Assembly: GCA_028285265.1 (NCBI GenBank)
Contig: JANQPX010000076.1
Coordinates: 58,014-122,013 of the forward strand
DNA from: Geminicoccaceae bacterium
GTDB lineage: Bacteria > Pseudomonadota > Alphaproteobacteria > Geminicoccales > Geminicoccaceae
Direction: 5' to 3'
DNA: 64,000 nt
The notes under the pieces are model-generated. The model was given only the letters and a program-made list of their open reading frames with translations. It was not told the origin of the DNA and searched no databases. A program made the translations under genes and the position numbers. Below are positions 18,191-25,435 of the stretch, piece by piece. Positions within the stretch are counted from its first letter, which is position 1. Every line of letters starts with the position of its first letter.

Positions 18191-18221
18191 TGTGATATTT
18201 GATCGTATGTATGTGATACTT
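18191..18221. promoter_or_regulatory. Tandem TGTGATAYTT repeats, candidate operator
   Basis: Two copies of TGTGATA(T/C)TT start at 18191 and 18212, exactly 21 bases apart (two helical turns), in the intergenic region between the divergent Liv-type operon and the FadR-type regulator. Their position and phasing suit a dimeric repressor, most simply the adjacent regulator. Binding is inferred. Confidence 0.45.
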
Positions 18222-18277
18222 CACCTGTCAACCTGCCTCTTTGGTGCGCAAGAAGGCAGGCCAGCACCAAGCCAGAG

Positions 18278-18955
18278 ATGACGATGAACGGTCCGAAAAT
18301 CGCCAAGATCGATCAGTCGAAACTTCGCGAAAATGTCTATGAATCGCTGCGTGATGCCTTCACACGCGGCGAATTTGCGCCTGGTGACAGAGTCAATTTA
18401 CGGGGACTCGCCGATCAGCTCGGCACATCAATGACTCCAGTGCGTGAAGCTGTCCGACGCCTTGTCGCTGAAGGCGCGCTCATCGATACGCCCAGCCGCA
18501 CCCTGATGGTGCCTCCCTTCGACGCCCGGCGCATGCAGGACCTGAAGAAAGCGCGCCTTGCCCTTGAGGTGATCGTTCTGGATCAGGCGATGGACCGTAT
18601 GGATGATGAAGCGCTGACCGAGATGGAAGCCATCTTGTCCGCGCCGAAGCGGCCCGATCGGACGTCGCCAGATCTGCAGCAGAACTACGATTTTCACTTC
18701 TGCCTCTACCGGCGGAGCCAGTCAGAAGTCCTTCTTCCGCTCATCGAAGCTCTCTGGCTGCAATATGGTGCCTATCTGAATCTCATCATTCATGACCAAA
18801 AAGCATCGCGGATGGATGAACACAAACATCACCATGAGATCGTCAAAGCGTTGCGCGACGACGACCGACGGGCAGCGAAAGCAGCCCTAACCCGAGATAT
18901 CGAGCGCAGCTTCCGCGTGATCATCCCGGTTAATGCTCTTGGGGTAACCCGATGA
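18278..18955 (+). CDS. GntR family regulator, FadR/FCD type
   Basis: The 225-residue protein has a GntR winged helix at residues about 15-75 (LADQLGTSMTPVREAVRRLV is the recognition region) and an all-helical FCD effector domain after it, with metal-ligand-like residues in FHFCLYRRS and HKHHHEIVKAL. The gene is divergent from the Liv-type operon and overlaps the aldo/keto reductase-RidA gene downstream by four bases. It probably controls both transcripts in response to the imported compound or an acid derived from it. The start could be ATG at 18278 or 18284. Confidence 0.87.
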   Translation: MTMNGPKIAKIDQSKLRENVYESLRDAFTRGEFAPGDRVNLRGLADQLGTSMTPVREAVRRLVAEGALIDTPSRTLMVPPFDARRMQDLKKARLALEVIVLDQAMDRMDDEALTEMEAILSAPKRPDRTSPDLQQNYDFHFCLYRRSQSEVLLPLIEALWLQYGAYLNLIIHDQKASRMDEHKHHHEIVKALRDDDRRAAKAALTRDIERSFRVIIPVNALGVTR

Positions 18956-20427
18956 CGACCCTCACGCCCACTAGACCTGAACGTTGCAAGCTCGGCGCCA
19001 ATCTCGAAATCAGCCGCGTACTGACCGGCTTATGGCAAGTCGCCGATATCGAAAGAACAGGTGGTGCGATTGACCCGGACAAAGGAGCTGATGCGCTCCA
19101 GGCCTACGTCGAGGCCGGCTTTACAACATTCGACATGGCCGATCACTACGGTTCATCTGAAATCATCGCAGGCAAACTGTTGTCCCGATCTCAGCGGAAT
19201 GAGGACCACCCCCTCGCCTTTACCAAGTGGTGCCCGGAACCCGGGCCAATGACGGCCGATGTGGTCCGGGCCGGCGTGCAACAGCGCCTTGAGCGCCTTG
19301 GCGTCGACCGAATTGATCTTCTGCAGTTCCACTGGTGGAGCTACGAGCATCCGGAGTGGCTCGAAGCCTTGCACGAACTCACAAAGCTTCGTGACGACGG
19401 GCTGATCCGTGAGATCGGCGTAACCAATTTTGATGCAGCCCATCTCCATCTCGCCTTGGCGGATGGAATCCCTCTTCTCACCAATCAGGTCTCGTTTTCC
19501 TTGCTTGACCGACGCGCGGCTGGAGCACTGACCAAGCTTTGCAGCCGTTCGTCCGTTCATCTGGTCGCCTACGGTACGCTTGGTGGCGGGTTTCTCTCGG
19601 AGCGTTGGCTCGGGCAGCCTGAGCCGGACTCCATAGGCGACTGGTCGAAGATGAAATACAAACGCTTCATCGACACAACAGGTGGCTGGGCGCCCTATCA
19701 GGGACTGCTCAGGGCCACGGCTGAGATTGCACAGAAGCATGGAGTGTCCATCGCGAATGTCGCGGCACGCTGGGTGCTTGAACAAACAAGCGTTGCCGGC
19801 ATTATCATCGGTGCAAGATTGAATGAGAGCGAGCATATCAGCGACAATGCAAAGCTTTTTTCCTTTGCCCTCGACGCTGAGGATCAGGCGCGTCTCGATC
19901 AAGCATTCGCGTCCATGCAGGCGGTGCCCGGCGATTGCGGTGACGAGTATCGAAAGCCGCCATTTCTGACGGCGTCAGGCGATCTCAGTCACCACCTTAG
20001 CGCCGTGCCAAAAGTCTATGACACCGAGGATACGCCCCACCGCCCCGGAGCGACGCGCATGACAACCGGGTCGGACTGGGAAGAGATCGCGGGCTATTGC
20101 CGCGCTCAGAGGGTCGGTGATCGCCTCTTTGTATCAGGCACGACGGCCACCTCCGGCACCAGTCGCGCTGTGGCCAAGATGGACGCTGGCGCGCAAACCA
20201 CCTATATCCTCGACAAAATCCAAGCCAGCCTCAGCGCGCTCGGCGGCTCGGCCGAACATGTCGTGAGGACACGGATTTTCTTAACAGACGCCAATGACGT
20301 CATGGCCGTATCCGAGGCCCACAATCGCGTCTTCGCGACGATTAGGCCCGTCAATACACTCGTCGTGGTGGCGGAGCTCATCGGCGATCACAAGGTCGAA
20401 ATCGAAGCCGAGGCAATGTTAGCCTAA
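18952..20427 (+). CDS. Aldo/keto reductase fused to a RidA/YjgF-like domain
   Basis: The 491-residue product has two domains. Residues 1 to about 335 form an aldo/keto reductase with a complete tetrad: Asp61, Tyr66 (FDMADHY), Lys92 (FTKW) and His127 (LLQFHWW). Residues about 375-491 form a RidA/YjgF-like domain (GDRLFVSGTTATSG, VVRTRIFLTDANDVMAVSEA, HKVEIEAEAML). The arginine that activates water in true RidA imine deaminases (P-A-R-S context) is replaced by Asn here (RPVNTLVVVAEL), so it probably belongs to a non-archetypal Rid group. The fusion suggests a carbonyl reduction coupled to handling of a reactive imine or enol. Both domains are well supported; the substrate is unknown. Confidence 0.85.
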   Translation: MTTLTPTRPERCKLGANLEISRVLTGLWQVADIERTGGAIDPDKGADALQAYVEAGFTTFDMADHYGSSEIIAGKLLSRSQRNEDHPLAFTKWCPEPGPMTADVVRAGVQQRLERLGVDRIDLLQFHWWSYEHPEWLEALHELTKLRDDGLIREIGVTNFDAAHLHLALADGIPLLTNQVSFSLLDRRAAGALTKLCSRSSVHLVAYGTLGGGFLSERWLGQPEPDSIGDWSKMKYKRFIDTTGGWAPYQGLLRATAEIAQKHGVSIANVAARWVLEQTSVAGIIIGARLNESEHISDNAKLFSFALDAEDQARLDQAFASMQAVPGDCGDEYRKPPFLTASGDLSHHLSAVPKVYDTEDTPHRPGATRMTTGSDWEEIAGYCRAQRVGDRLFVSGTTATSGTSRAVAKMDAGAQTTYILDKIQASLSALGGSAEHVVRTRIFLTDANDVMAVSEAHNRVFATIRPVNTLVVVAELIGDHKVEIEAEAMLA

Positions 20428-20538
20428 GCGCTGCCCCTTCCACTTGGCAAGCCTGCCTCGCTCTTGGGACACGTGACCATGGTGACCGCCAACCATGCCC
20501 AGGGCGACATGGAAGCCTCCTTAAAACAGCTTCCGCTG

Positions 20539-20555
20539 TTGGCACTTTTCTTGCT
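20539..20555 (+). promoter_or_regulatory. Sigma54-type promoter upstream of nasT
   Basis: TTGGCACTTTTCTTGCT matches the -24/-12 consensus (TGGCACN5TTGC), with GG at 20541-20542 and GC at 20553-20554 separated by exactly ten bases. It lies 50 bases before nasT, which fits nitrogen control through RpoN/NtrC. I did not find a clean NtrC site upstream. Confidence 0.7.
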
Positions 20556-20605
20556 GACTTTGATGGAGGCTAACTAGCGAAGTCGAGCCTGGATTTCTGG
20601 CAAGG

Positions 20606-21181
20606 ATGCGCATTCTCGTCGTAGACGACAGTGAGGAACGTGGACAGGCGGTGAAGGAAGCGCTTGACGGCACCGATTGCATCGTTGTCGGGCAGGTCCA
20701 TTCCAGCGCGGCGCTGCGTGACGTCTTGAAGCGCCAGGATGTCGACGTGGTCATTGCCAGCATGTCGAGCCCCGATCGTGACACGCTCGAGAGCTTTCGC
20801 AGCAGCGCCGATGAGAACCCTCGCGCCGTGGTGATGTTCGTCGACGAGGACGGCGCCGATATGGCAAGCGAGGCCGTACGCGCCGGTGTATCGGCTTACA
20901 TTGTCGACGGGTTTTCCTCAAAGCGTGTGCGCTCGGTGCTTGAGGTGGCCATCCTGCGCTTTCAGGAATTTCAGCGGCTCAAGGGCGAGCTCGAGAAAAG
21001 CAAAGCCGCCCTCGCCGATCGCAAGCTCATCGATCGTGCCAAGGGCATTCTGATGGAACAGCGAGGCCTGAGCGAGCCGGATGCTTATGCCCTCCTACGT
21101 AAGACCGCGATGGCGCAAAACCAAAAGATCGTCGACGTCGCTAGAAGCGTGCTCTCCGTGACCGAGTTGTTAAGAACCTAA
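20606..21181 (+). CDS. nasT: ANTAR-domain antiterminator NasT
   Basis: The 191-residue product has a receiver-like domain (residues 1-120), a short helix and a C-terminal ANTAR RNA-binding domain (about residues 130-190: IDRAKGILMEQRGLSEPDAY and ALLRKTAMAQN). ANTAR proteins bind paired hexaloop hairpins and stop termination. The receiver keeps the acidic pair (VDD) but the phosphoacceptor position reads VVIASMSSP, with Ser52 where Asp is usual, so control by phosphorylation is unlikely and control by NasS binding is likely. Two matching hairpin leaders occur downstream, before nasS and nrtA. Confidence 0.9.
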   Translation: MRILVVDDSEERGQAVKEALDGTDCIVVGQVHSSAALRDVLKRQDVDVVIASMSSPDRDTLESFRSSADENPRAVVMFVDEDGADMASEAVRAGVSAYIVDGFSSKRVRSVLEVAILRFQEFQRLKGELEKSKAALADRKLIDRAKGILMEQRGLSEPDAYALLRKTAMAQNQKIVDVARSVLSVTELLRT

Positions 21182-21188
21182 GGCTTTC

Positions 21189-21205
21189 TTGGCACGGTGC
21201 TTGCA
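21189..21205 (+). promoter_or_regulatory. Sigma54-type promoter between nasT and nasS
   Basis: TTGGCACGGTGCTTGCA is a near-perfect -24/-12 element, with GG at 21191-21192 and GC at 21203-21204 ten bases apart. It starts eight bases after the nasT stop and predicts a transcript beginning near 21216, just before the ANTAR-type hairpin. It gives nasS its own nitrogen-controlled promoter. Confidence 0.75.
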
Positions 21206-21214
21206 AGATTGTCA

Positions 21215-21261
21215 GTGAGGCCAATGGCGGCCTCGCCATTCGGATCGGAGAGGTTCCGAAT
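21215..21261 (+). promoter_or_regulatory. ANTAR-type antitermination hairpins in the nasS leader
   Basis: The first hairpin, GAGGCC (21217-21222) and GGCCTC (21229-21234), closes a six-base loop AATGGC with A at position 1 and G at position 4, the hallmark recognised by ANTAR proteins. A second hairpin, ATTCGGA (21238-21244) and TCCGAAT (21255-21261), encloses TCGGAGAGGT; within it the loop can be drawn with A first and G fourth, less cleanly. The pair precedes a terminator, as in known NasT-controlled leaders. Confidence 0.65.
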
Positions 21262-21272
21262 CTGCGGATAAC

Positions 21273-21318
21273 GGCGTCCGAGGTGCACAAGGTTTGTGCG
21301 CGCGGGCGCTATTTTTTT
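21273..21318 (+). terminator. Intrinsic terminator in the nasS leader
   Basis: A long stem can form between 21273-21290 and 21294-21310. Its top is GTGCACAA/TTGTGCGC with a GGT loop, and its base GGCGTCC pairs with GGGCGCT across a small bulge. Seven T residues follow (21312-21318). The nasS ribosome binding site CAGGAGGG comes directly after, so read-through is needed for nasS expression. Confidence 0.65.
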
Positions 21319-21329
21319 GGCAGGAGGGC

Positions 21330-22484
21330 ATGAGCAAAGACAACCATCTCACACTTGGGGTGATGCCACTCACTGATGCTGCCCCCCTGATTGTTGCCAA
21401 GGAAAAGGGGTTCTTCGACGCCGAGAATTTGGTCGTCACCCTCGAACGCGAGGCCGCTTGGGCAACGATCCGGGACAAAGTGATGTTCCGCGCATTCGAC
21501 GGCGCTCAGATGCTCGCACCCATGCCGCTTGCGATGAGCTTCGGCGTGGGACACAAGCCGCGTGCGACGATCGCACCAATCGTCCTCAGTCTGAACGGCA
21601 ATGGCATTACCGTGAGCCTCTCCTTGCTGCAGGAGATCAAAAACGCCGCACCGGAAAGCCTGACCAAACGACCTGTCCATGCCGAAGGCCTCGCCAAGGT
21701 GATTGCCGAGCGCAAAGCCAGGGGCAAGCGACAGCTCGTCTTTGGCGTGGTGTTTCCCTACTCCACCCACTATGTGCAGCTACGCGCCTGGCTGACGGAG
21801 GCTGGCCTTGCTCCAGATGATGATCTGCAAATCGTGGTTGTGCCGCCTGCGCAAATGGCTGATGAGCTCGACGCCGGTCGCTTGGATGGCTACTGCGTTG
21901 GTGAGCCCTGGAATCAGCTCGCCGTGCGTCGCGGCGTTGGGCATATGTTGATCACCAGCCAGGAGTTTTGGACGAACCGGGCCGAGAAAGTGCTCGGCGT
22001 CAACCAAAGCTTCGTCGAGGATCGGCCAGACATCCTGCAAGGTCTGCTACGCGCCCTCATCCGCGCCGGGAAATGGCTGGACCGGAGCGACAATCGCCTT
22101 GAAGCCGCGCGTCTCTTGGTGGAAGGCGGGTGGGTCGATGATGCGCCGATTGACGTGGTCGGCCTCTCGCTGATGGGCGTGATTACCCAAGGCCTCGAGA
22201 AGCCGCCTCAGAGAATACCCGACATGCATGTCTTTTACGATAACGGTGCCAATGACCCTTCCCTTGATCACGCCAACATCTACGCGAACGCGATGGTCGA
22301 GGCAGGACAGCTGGCATCCTTGCCAACGCAGGATGAGCTCGCCGCAGTGTTTCGTTCGGATCTCTATCGTCAAGCGGCAAAAGCTGTCGGCGACCTCGCG
22401 CCATCAGGGGGTGATGCAGCCTTTCTAAGCAAACCGTCCAACGAGACGTCACCAGCAAACCTCAAGGAATCAGACGCGATCTAG
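21330..22484 (+). CDS. nasS: Nitrate/nitrite sensor protein NasS
   Basis: The 384-residue product is a soluble NrtA-like binding protein with no signal peptide, the expected form of the cytoplasmic sensor NasS, which binds nitrate or nitrite and otherwise sequesters NasT. Shared NrtA-family blocks include GVMPLTDAAPLIVAKEKGFF, LNGNGITVSLSLL, FPYSTHYVQLRAWL and DGYCVGEPWNQLA. The ATG at 21330 follows CAGGAGGG. Unusually it is encoded after nasT and has its own sigma54 promoter and antitermination leader, so NasT should control synthesis of its own inhibitor. Confidence 0.88.
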   Translation: MSKDNHLTLGVMPLTDAAPLIVAKEKGFFDAENLVVTLEREAAWATIRDKVMFRAFDGAQMLAPMPLAMSFGVGHKPRATIAPIVLSLNGNGITVSLSLLQEIKNAAPESLTKRPVHAEGLAKVIAERKARGKRQLVFGVVFPYSTHYVQLRAWLTEAGLAPDDDLQIVVVPPAQMADELDAGRLDGYCVGEPWNQLAVRRGVGHMLITSQEFWTNRAEKVLGVNQSFVEDRPDILQGLLRALIRAGKWLDRSDNRLEAARLLVEGGWVDDAPIDVVGLSLMGVITQGLEKPPQRIPDMHVFYDNGANDPSLDHANIYANAMVEAGQLASLPTQDELAAVFRSDLYRQAAKAVGDLAPSGGDAAFLSKPSNETSPANLKESDAI

Positions 22485-22589
22485 CTTCATATGATGCGTT
22501 GCACAATATTTGATCATTGCATGATTTTATTTTAATCATTAATTGTTATTCAATAATCTCGACATCTTACAAATAATAGAAAAATTGGA
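22485..22589. other. AT-rich intergenic sequence before the nrtA promoter
   Basis: About 100 bases of strongly AT-rich sequence (for example TGATTTTATTTTAATCATTA) separate nasS from the nrtA promoter, in contrast to the GC-rich surroundings. Near-palindromic TGATCA/TAATCAT elements occur. It may bind activators or act as an UP-type region. No gene is present. Confidence 0.4.
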
Positions 22590-22618
22590 TTGACAGTATT
22601 TTCTCCCGATGATTTAGT
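22590..22618 (+). promoter_or_regulatory. Sigma70-type promoter of nrtA
   Basis: TTGACA (22590-22595) is followed after 17 bases by TTTAGT (22613-22618), a reasonable housekeeping promoter placing the transcript start near 22625, just before the leader hairpins. The -10 element is weak. Confidence 0.5.
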
Positions 22619-22635
22619 GAGTTGAGATATTGCAT

Positions 22636-22677
22636 CGCAGCATAGACGTAGCTGCGTTCGGACCCACCGACGGGTCC
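22636..22677 (+). promoter_or_regulatory. ANTAR-type paired hairpins in the nrtA leader
   Basis: Hairpin 1 is CGCAGC (22636-22641) with GCTGCG (22651-22656); its loop starts ATAGAC, with A first and G fourth. Hairpin 2, three bases later, is GGACCC (22660-22665) and GGGTCC (22672-22677) with an exact hexaloop ACCGAC, again A first and G fourth. Two such hairpins followed by a terminator are the established ANTAR target. Confidence 0.8.
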
Positions 22678-22687
22678 ATCCGAAGCG

Positions 22688-22742
22688 AAGCCGCTTCAAC
22701 TGCCGAGACCAAAGGCCTCGGTGTGTTGATGCGGCTTTTTTT
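22688..22742 (+). terminator. Intrinsic terminator in the nrtA leader
   Basis: AAGCCGCTTCAAC (22688-22700) pairs with GTTGATGCGGCTT (22725-22737) with a single mismatch, enclosing an inner hairpin CCGAG/CTCGG, and is followed by seven T residues (22736-22742). It lies just after the ANTAR-type hairpins and 54 bases before nrtA, giving NasT-dependent read-through. Confidence 0.85.
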
Positions 22743-22796
22743 GTTGTCCAACGGCGATCGGTCTAGCCCGTCGTCGAGGCGGTCAGGAGAGAAGAC

Positions 22797-24206
22797 ATGG
22801 GCGTTTTTTCGTGGCATCGAAACGGCAGAAGACGGACGGCTCTCGCCGGTCTCGCGGTGTTGGGTGTCCTCAGTGCGTCAAGTGGCATGGCCACGGCGGA
22901 GATGCTCGACGTTGAAAAGGACGAGCTGACCTTCGGCTTCATCAAGCTCACCGATATGGCGCCACTCGCGGTCGCCTATGAGAAAGGGTACTTCGAGGAC
23001 GAAGGTCTGTTTGTCACCCTCGAACCGCAAGCCAACTGGAAGGTCCTGCTCGATCGCGTCATCGATGGTGAATTGGACGGCGCCCATATGCTCGCGGGCC
23101 AGCCGCTTGCGGCGACGATCGGCTTCGGCACCAAAGCCCACGTCATCACACCCTTTTCCATGGACCTCAATGGTAATGGCATCACCGTTGCTAATCAGAT
23201 CTGGGAGAGAATGAAAGAACACGTGCCCTTGGGCGATGATGGCAAGCCTGTCCACCCGATCAAGGCCGACTACCTGAAGCCGGTGGTCGATGAGATCATT
23301 GCAGAAGGCAAGCCCTTCAATATGGGGATGGTTTTCCCCGTCTCGACCCACAATTACGAGCTTCGCTATTGGCTCGCCGCCGGCGATATTCACCCCGGCT
23401 TCTATTCGCCAAGCGACATCTCAGGCCAGATCCAGGCAGAAGCGCTGCTTTCGGTCACGCCACCACCACAGATGCCCGCCACCCTCGAGGCCGGCACAAT
23501 CTATGGGTACTGCGTCGGCGAGCCCTGGAACCAGCAAGCGGTCTTCAAGGGCATCGGTGTACCGGTGATTACCGACTACGAAATCTGGAAGAACAACCCG
23601 GAAAAGGTCTTCGGCATCACCGCGGCCCTCGCCGAGGAGAACCCCAATACCACGCTTGCGCTCACCAAGGCCCTGATCCGTGCTGCTATGTGGCTTGACG
23701 AGAACGACAACGCCAATCGCATGGAAGCCGTGGAGATGTTGGCGTTGCCGGAATATGTCGGAGCCGATGCCGAGGTTATCGCCAACTCAATGACCGGCAC
23801 GTTCGAGTATGAAAAAGGCGATGTGCGCGAGGTCCCGGACTTCAACGTCTTCTTCCGCTACTTCGCGACCTACCCCTACTACTCCGATGCTGTCTGGTAT
23901 CTCTCTCAGATGCGGCGTTGGGGCCAAATTGCCGAATACAAGGACGACGCCTGGTACGACGAAATCGCCAAGGAGGTCTACAAGCCTGAAATCTACCTTC
24001 AAGCCGCGCGCATGCTGGTGGACGAGGGCCTCGCCAATGAGGCGGACTTCCCATGGGACACCGATGGCTATCGTGATCCCCAGACCGAGTTCATCGATGG
24101 CTACACCTTCGATGGACGGAAACCCAACGAATACCTCGAACAGTTTCCAATTGGCCTGAAAGGCAAAGAGACCGTCGAGGGCTCCGAAGTGGTCACATCA
24201 GGCTGA
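22797..24206 (+). CDS. nrtA: Nitrate ABC transporter substrate-binding protein NrtA
   Basis: The 469-residue product is a nitrate/nitrite-binding protein of the NrtA family, exported through a Tat-like signal (RRRTALAGLAVLG, cleavage near ATA-E). Family blocks match those of NasS: FIKLTDMAPLAVAYEKGYF, LNGNGITVANQIW, FPVSTHNYELRYWLA and YGYCVGEPWNQQAV. It has the longer C-terminal region of transport proteins. The ATG at 22797 follows CAGGAGAG. It supplies nitrate to NrtB and the fused ATPase, and is controlled by the antitermination leader in front of it. Confidence 0.92.
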   Translation: MGVFSWHRNGRRRTALAGLAVLGVLSASSGMATAEMLDVEKDELTFGFIKLTDMAPLAVAYEKGYFEDEGLFVTLEPQANWKVLLDRVIDGELDGAHMLAGQPLAATIGFGTKAHVITPFSMDLNGNGITVANQIWERMKEHVPLGDDGKPVHPIKADYLKPVVDEIIAEGKPFNMGMVFPVSTHNYELRYWLAAGDIHPGFYSPSDISGQIQAEALLSVTPPPQMPATLEAGTIYGYCVGEPWNQQAVFKGIGVPVITDYEIWKNNPEKVFGITAALAEENPNTTLALTKALIRAAMWLDENDNANRMEAVEMLALPEYVGADAEVIANSMTGTFEYEKGDVREVPDFNVFFRYFATYPYYSDAVWYLSQMRRWGQIAEYKDDAWYDEIAKEVYKPEIYLQAARMLVDEGLANEADFPWDTDGYRDPQTEFIDGYTFDGRKPNEYLEQFPIGLKGKETVEGSEVVTSG

Positions 24207-24232
24207 ACCGCCATGACCGAAGGCCAGGGCAT

Positions 24233-24251
24233 GCCCTCGAGGCAAGAGGGC
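24233..24251 (+). promoter_or_regulatory. Intercistronic stem-loop between nrtA and nrtB
   Basis: GCCCTC (24233-24238) and GAGGGC (24246-24251) form a hairpin in the 111-base nrtA-nrtB gap, with further GC-rich pairing possible just after. Such hairpins commonly protect the binding-protein message and give it higher expression than the membrane subunits. No T tract follows. Confidence 0.45.
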
Positions 24252-24317
24252 GGCCCCGGCCTCGGCCGCAAGCGACCACGCATTGATCGATACATCTAGC
24301 GTCAAGGATGGCTCACC

Positions 24318-25403
24318 ATGTCGACCAATCTCTCTGCTGCTGATCATGCGCCTGAGGTGCAGGCACCGGTGAGCCGCCGGTTCAGCCTGCCGGACTTCCC
24401 AACTGTCGCCCGTTTCCTAACCGTCATCGGCTTCGGCTGGCTGGTGCCGATCATGAAGATGGCTGCAGGCGAGGACCCCAAGGCGCATCTGAACGACCTC
24501 TGGCGTCAGCTCGGTGTGCCCATATTGGCCATCCTGACGTTCCTGTTTGCCTGGGCTCAGCTCGCTCCGACGGTACAGACCAGCCTGGGCGCGGTTCCGG
24601 GACCGGCGCAGGTCTGGGAACAGGTCGAAGTCCTCGCCGCCGACCACGTTCGCCAACGGGACAAGGCCGATGCCTTCTATGAGCGACAAGAGGAGCGGAA
24701 CGCCAAGCTCGAAGCGGACGGCAAAGCAGATAAGATCAAGTGGCGGGACTATACCGGCAAACCCACCTATGTCGATCAGATCATCACCAGCTTGAAAACC
24801 GTCTTCACGGGCTTTGTCTTGGCAAGCCTGATCGCCATTCCCATCGGCATCCTTTGCGGCCTTTCGCCGATCATGAACGCTGCGTTCAACCCCCTAATTC
24901 AGATTTTCAAGCCGGTCTCGCCGCTCGCTTGGCTGCCGATCGTGACCATGGTGGTCAGTGCTGTCTACACAACGTCGGATCCTTGGTTCGATAAGAGCTT
25001 TTTGAACTCAGCCTTCACCGTGATGCTCTGCTCACTCTGGCCAGCCCTGATCAACACCACGCTCGGCGTCGCATCGATCGACAAGGATCTCCTGAATGTC
25101 GGCAAGGTGCTGCAGCTCGACTGGAAGACGCGCGTCACGAAGTTGGTCTTGCCATCAGCCCTACCGCTGATCTTCACCGGGCTTCGCTTGTCACTTGGCG
25201 TTGGCTGGATGGTGCTGATTGCGGCGGAAATGCTCGCCCAAAATCCCGGTCTCGGCAAGTTCGTCTGGGATGAGTTTCAGAACGGCAGCTCCGATAGCCT
25301 CGCCCGCATCATGGTGGCGGTACTGACCATCGGCATCATCGGCTTTCTCCTGGATCGCCTGATGTTCACCCTGCAAAGCCTTCTCACCCACAGCGAGTCG
25401 TAG
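24318..25403 (+). CDS. nrtB: Nitrate ABC transporter permease NrtB
   Basis: The 361-residue inner-membrane protein has an N-terminal cytoplasmic stretch, a first helix, a hydrophilic loop rich in Glu, Lys and Arg (residues about 110-155) typical of proteobacterial NrtB, and a C-terminal binding-protein-dependent permease domain. The coupling loop reads VLQLDWKTRVTKLVLPSALP, near the usual EAA motif. It forms the homodimeric pore of the nitrate importer. Confidence 0.9.
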   Translation: MSTNLSAADHAPEVQAPVSRRFSLPDFPTVARFLTVIGFGWLVPIMKMAAGEDPKAHLNDLWRQLGVPILAILTFLFAWAQLAPTVQTSLGAVPGPAQVWEQVEVLAADHVRQRDKADAFYERQEERNAKLEADGKADKIKWRDYTGKPTYVDQIITSLKTVFTGFVLASLIAIPIGILCGLSPIMNAAFNPLIQIFKPVSPLAWLPIVTMVVSAVYTTSDPWFDKSFLNSAFTVMLCSLWPALINTTLGVASIDKDLLNVGKVLQLDWKTRVTKLVLPSALPLIFTGLRLSLGVGWMVLIAAEMLAQNPGLGKFVWDEFQNGSSDSLARIMVAVLTIGIIGFLLDRLMFTLQSLLTHSES

Positions 25404-25435
25404 CACCACGGGAAAGACGTCGACGGAGCGAAGAC

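Noticed and set aside
20428..20605. Riboswitch or NtrC site upstream of nasT
   Set aside because: No conserved riboswitch core was recognised and the GTGACCATGGTGAC stretch does not match the NtrC palindrome well.
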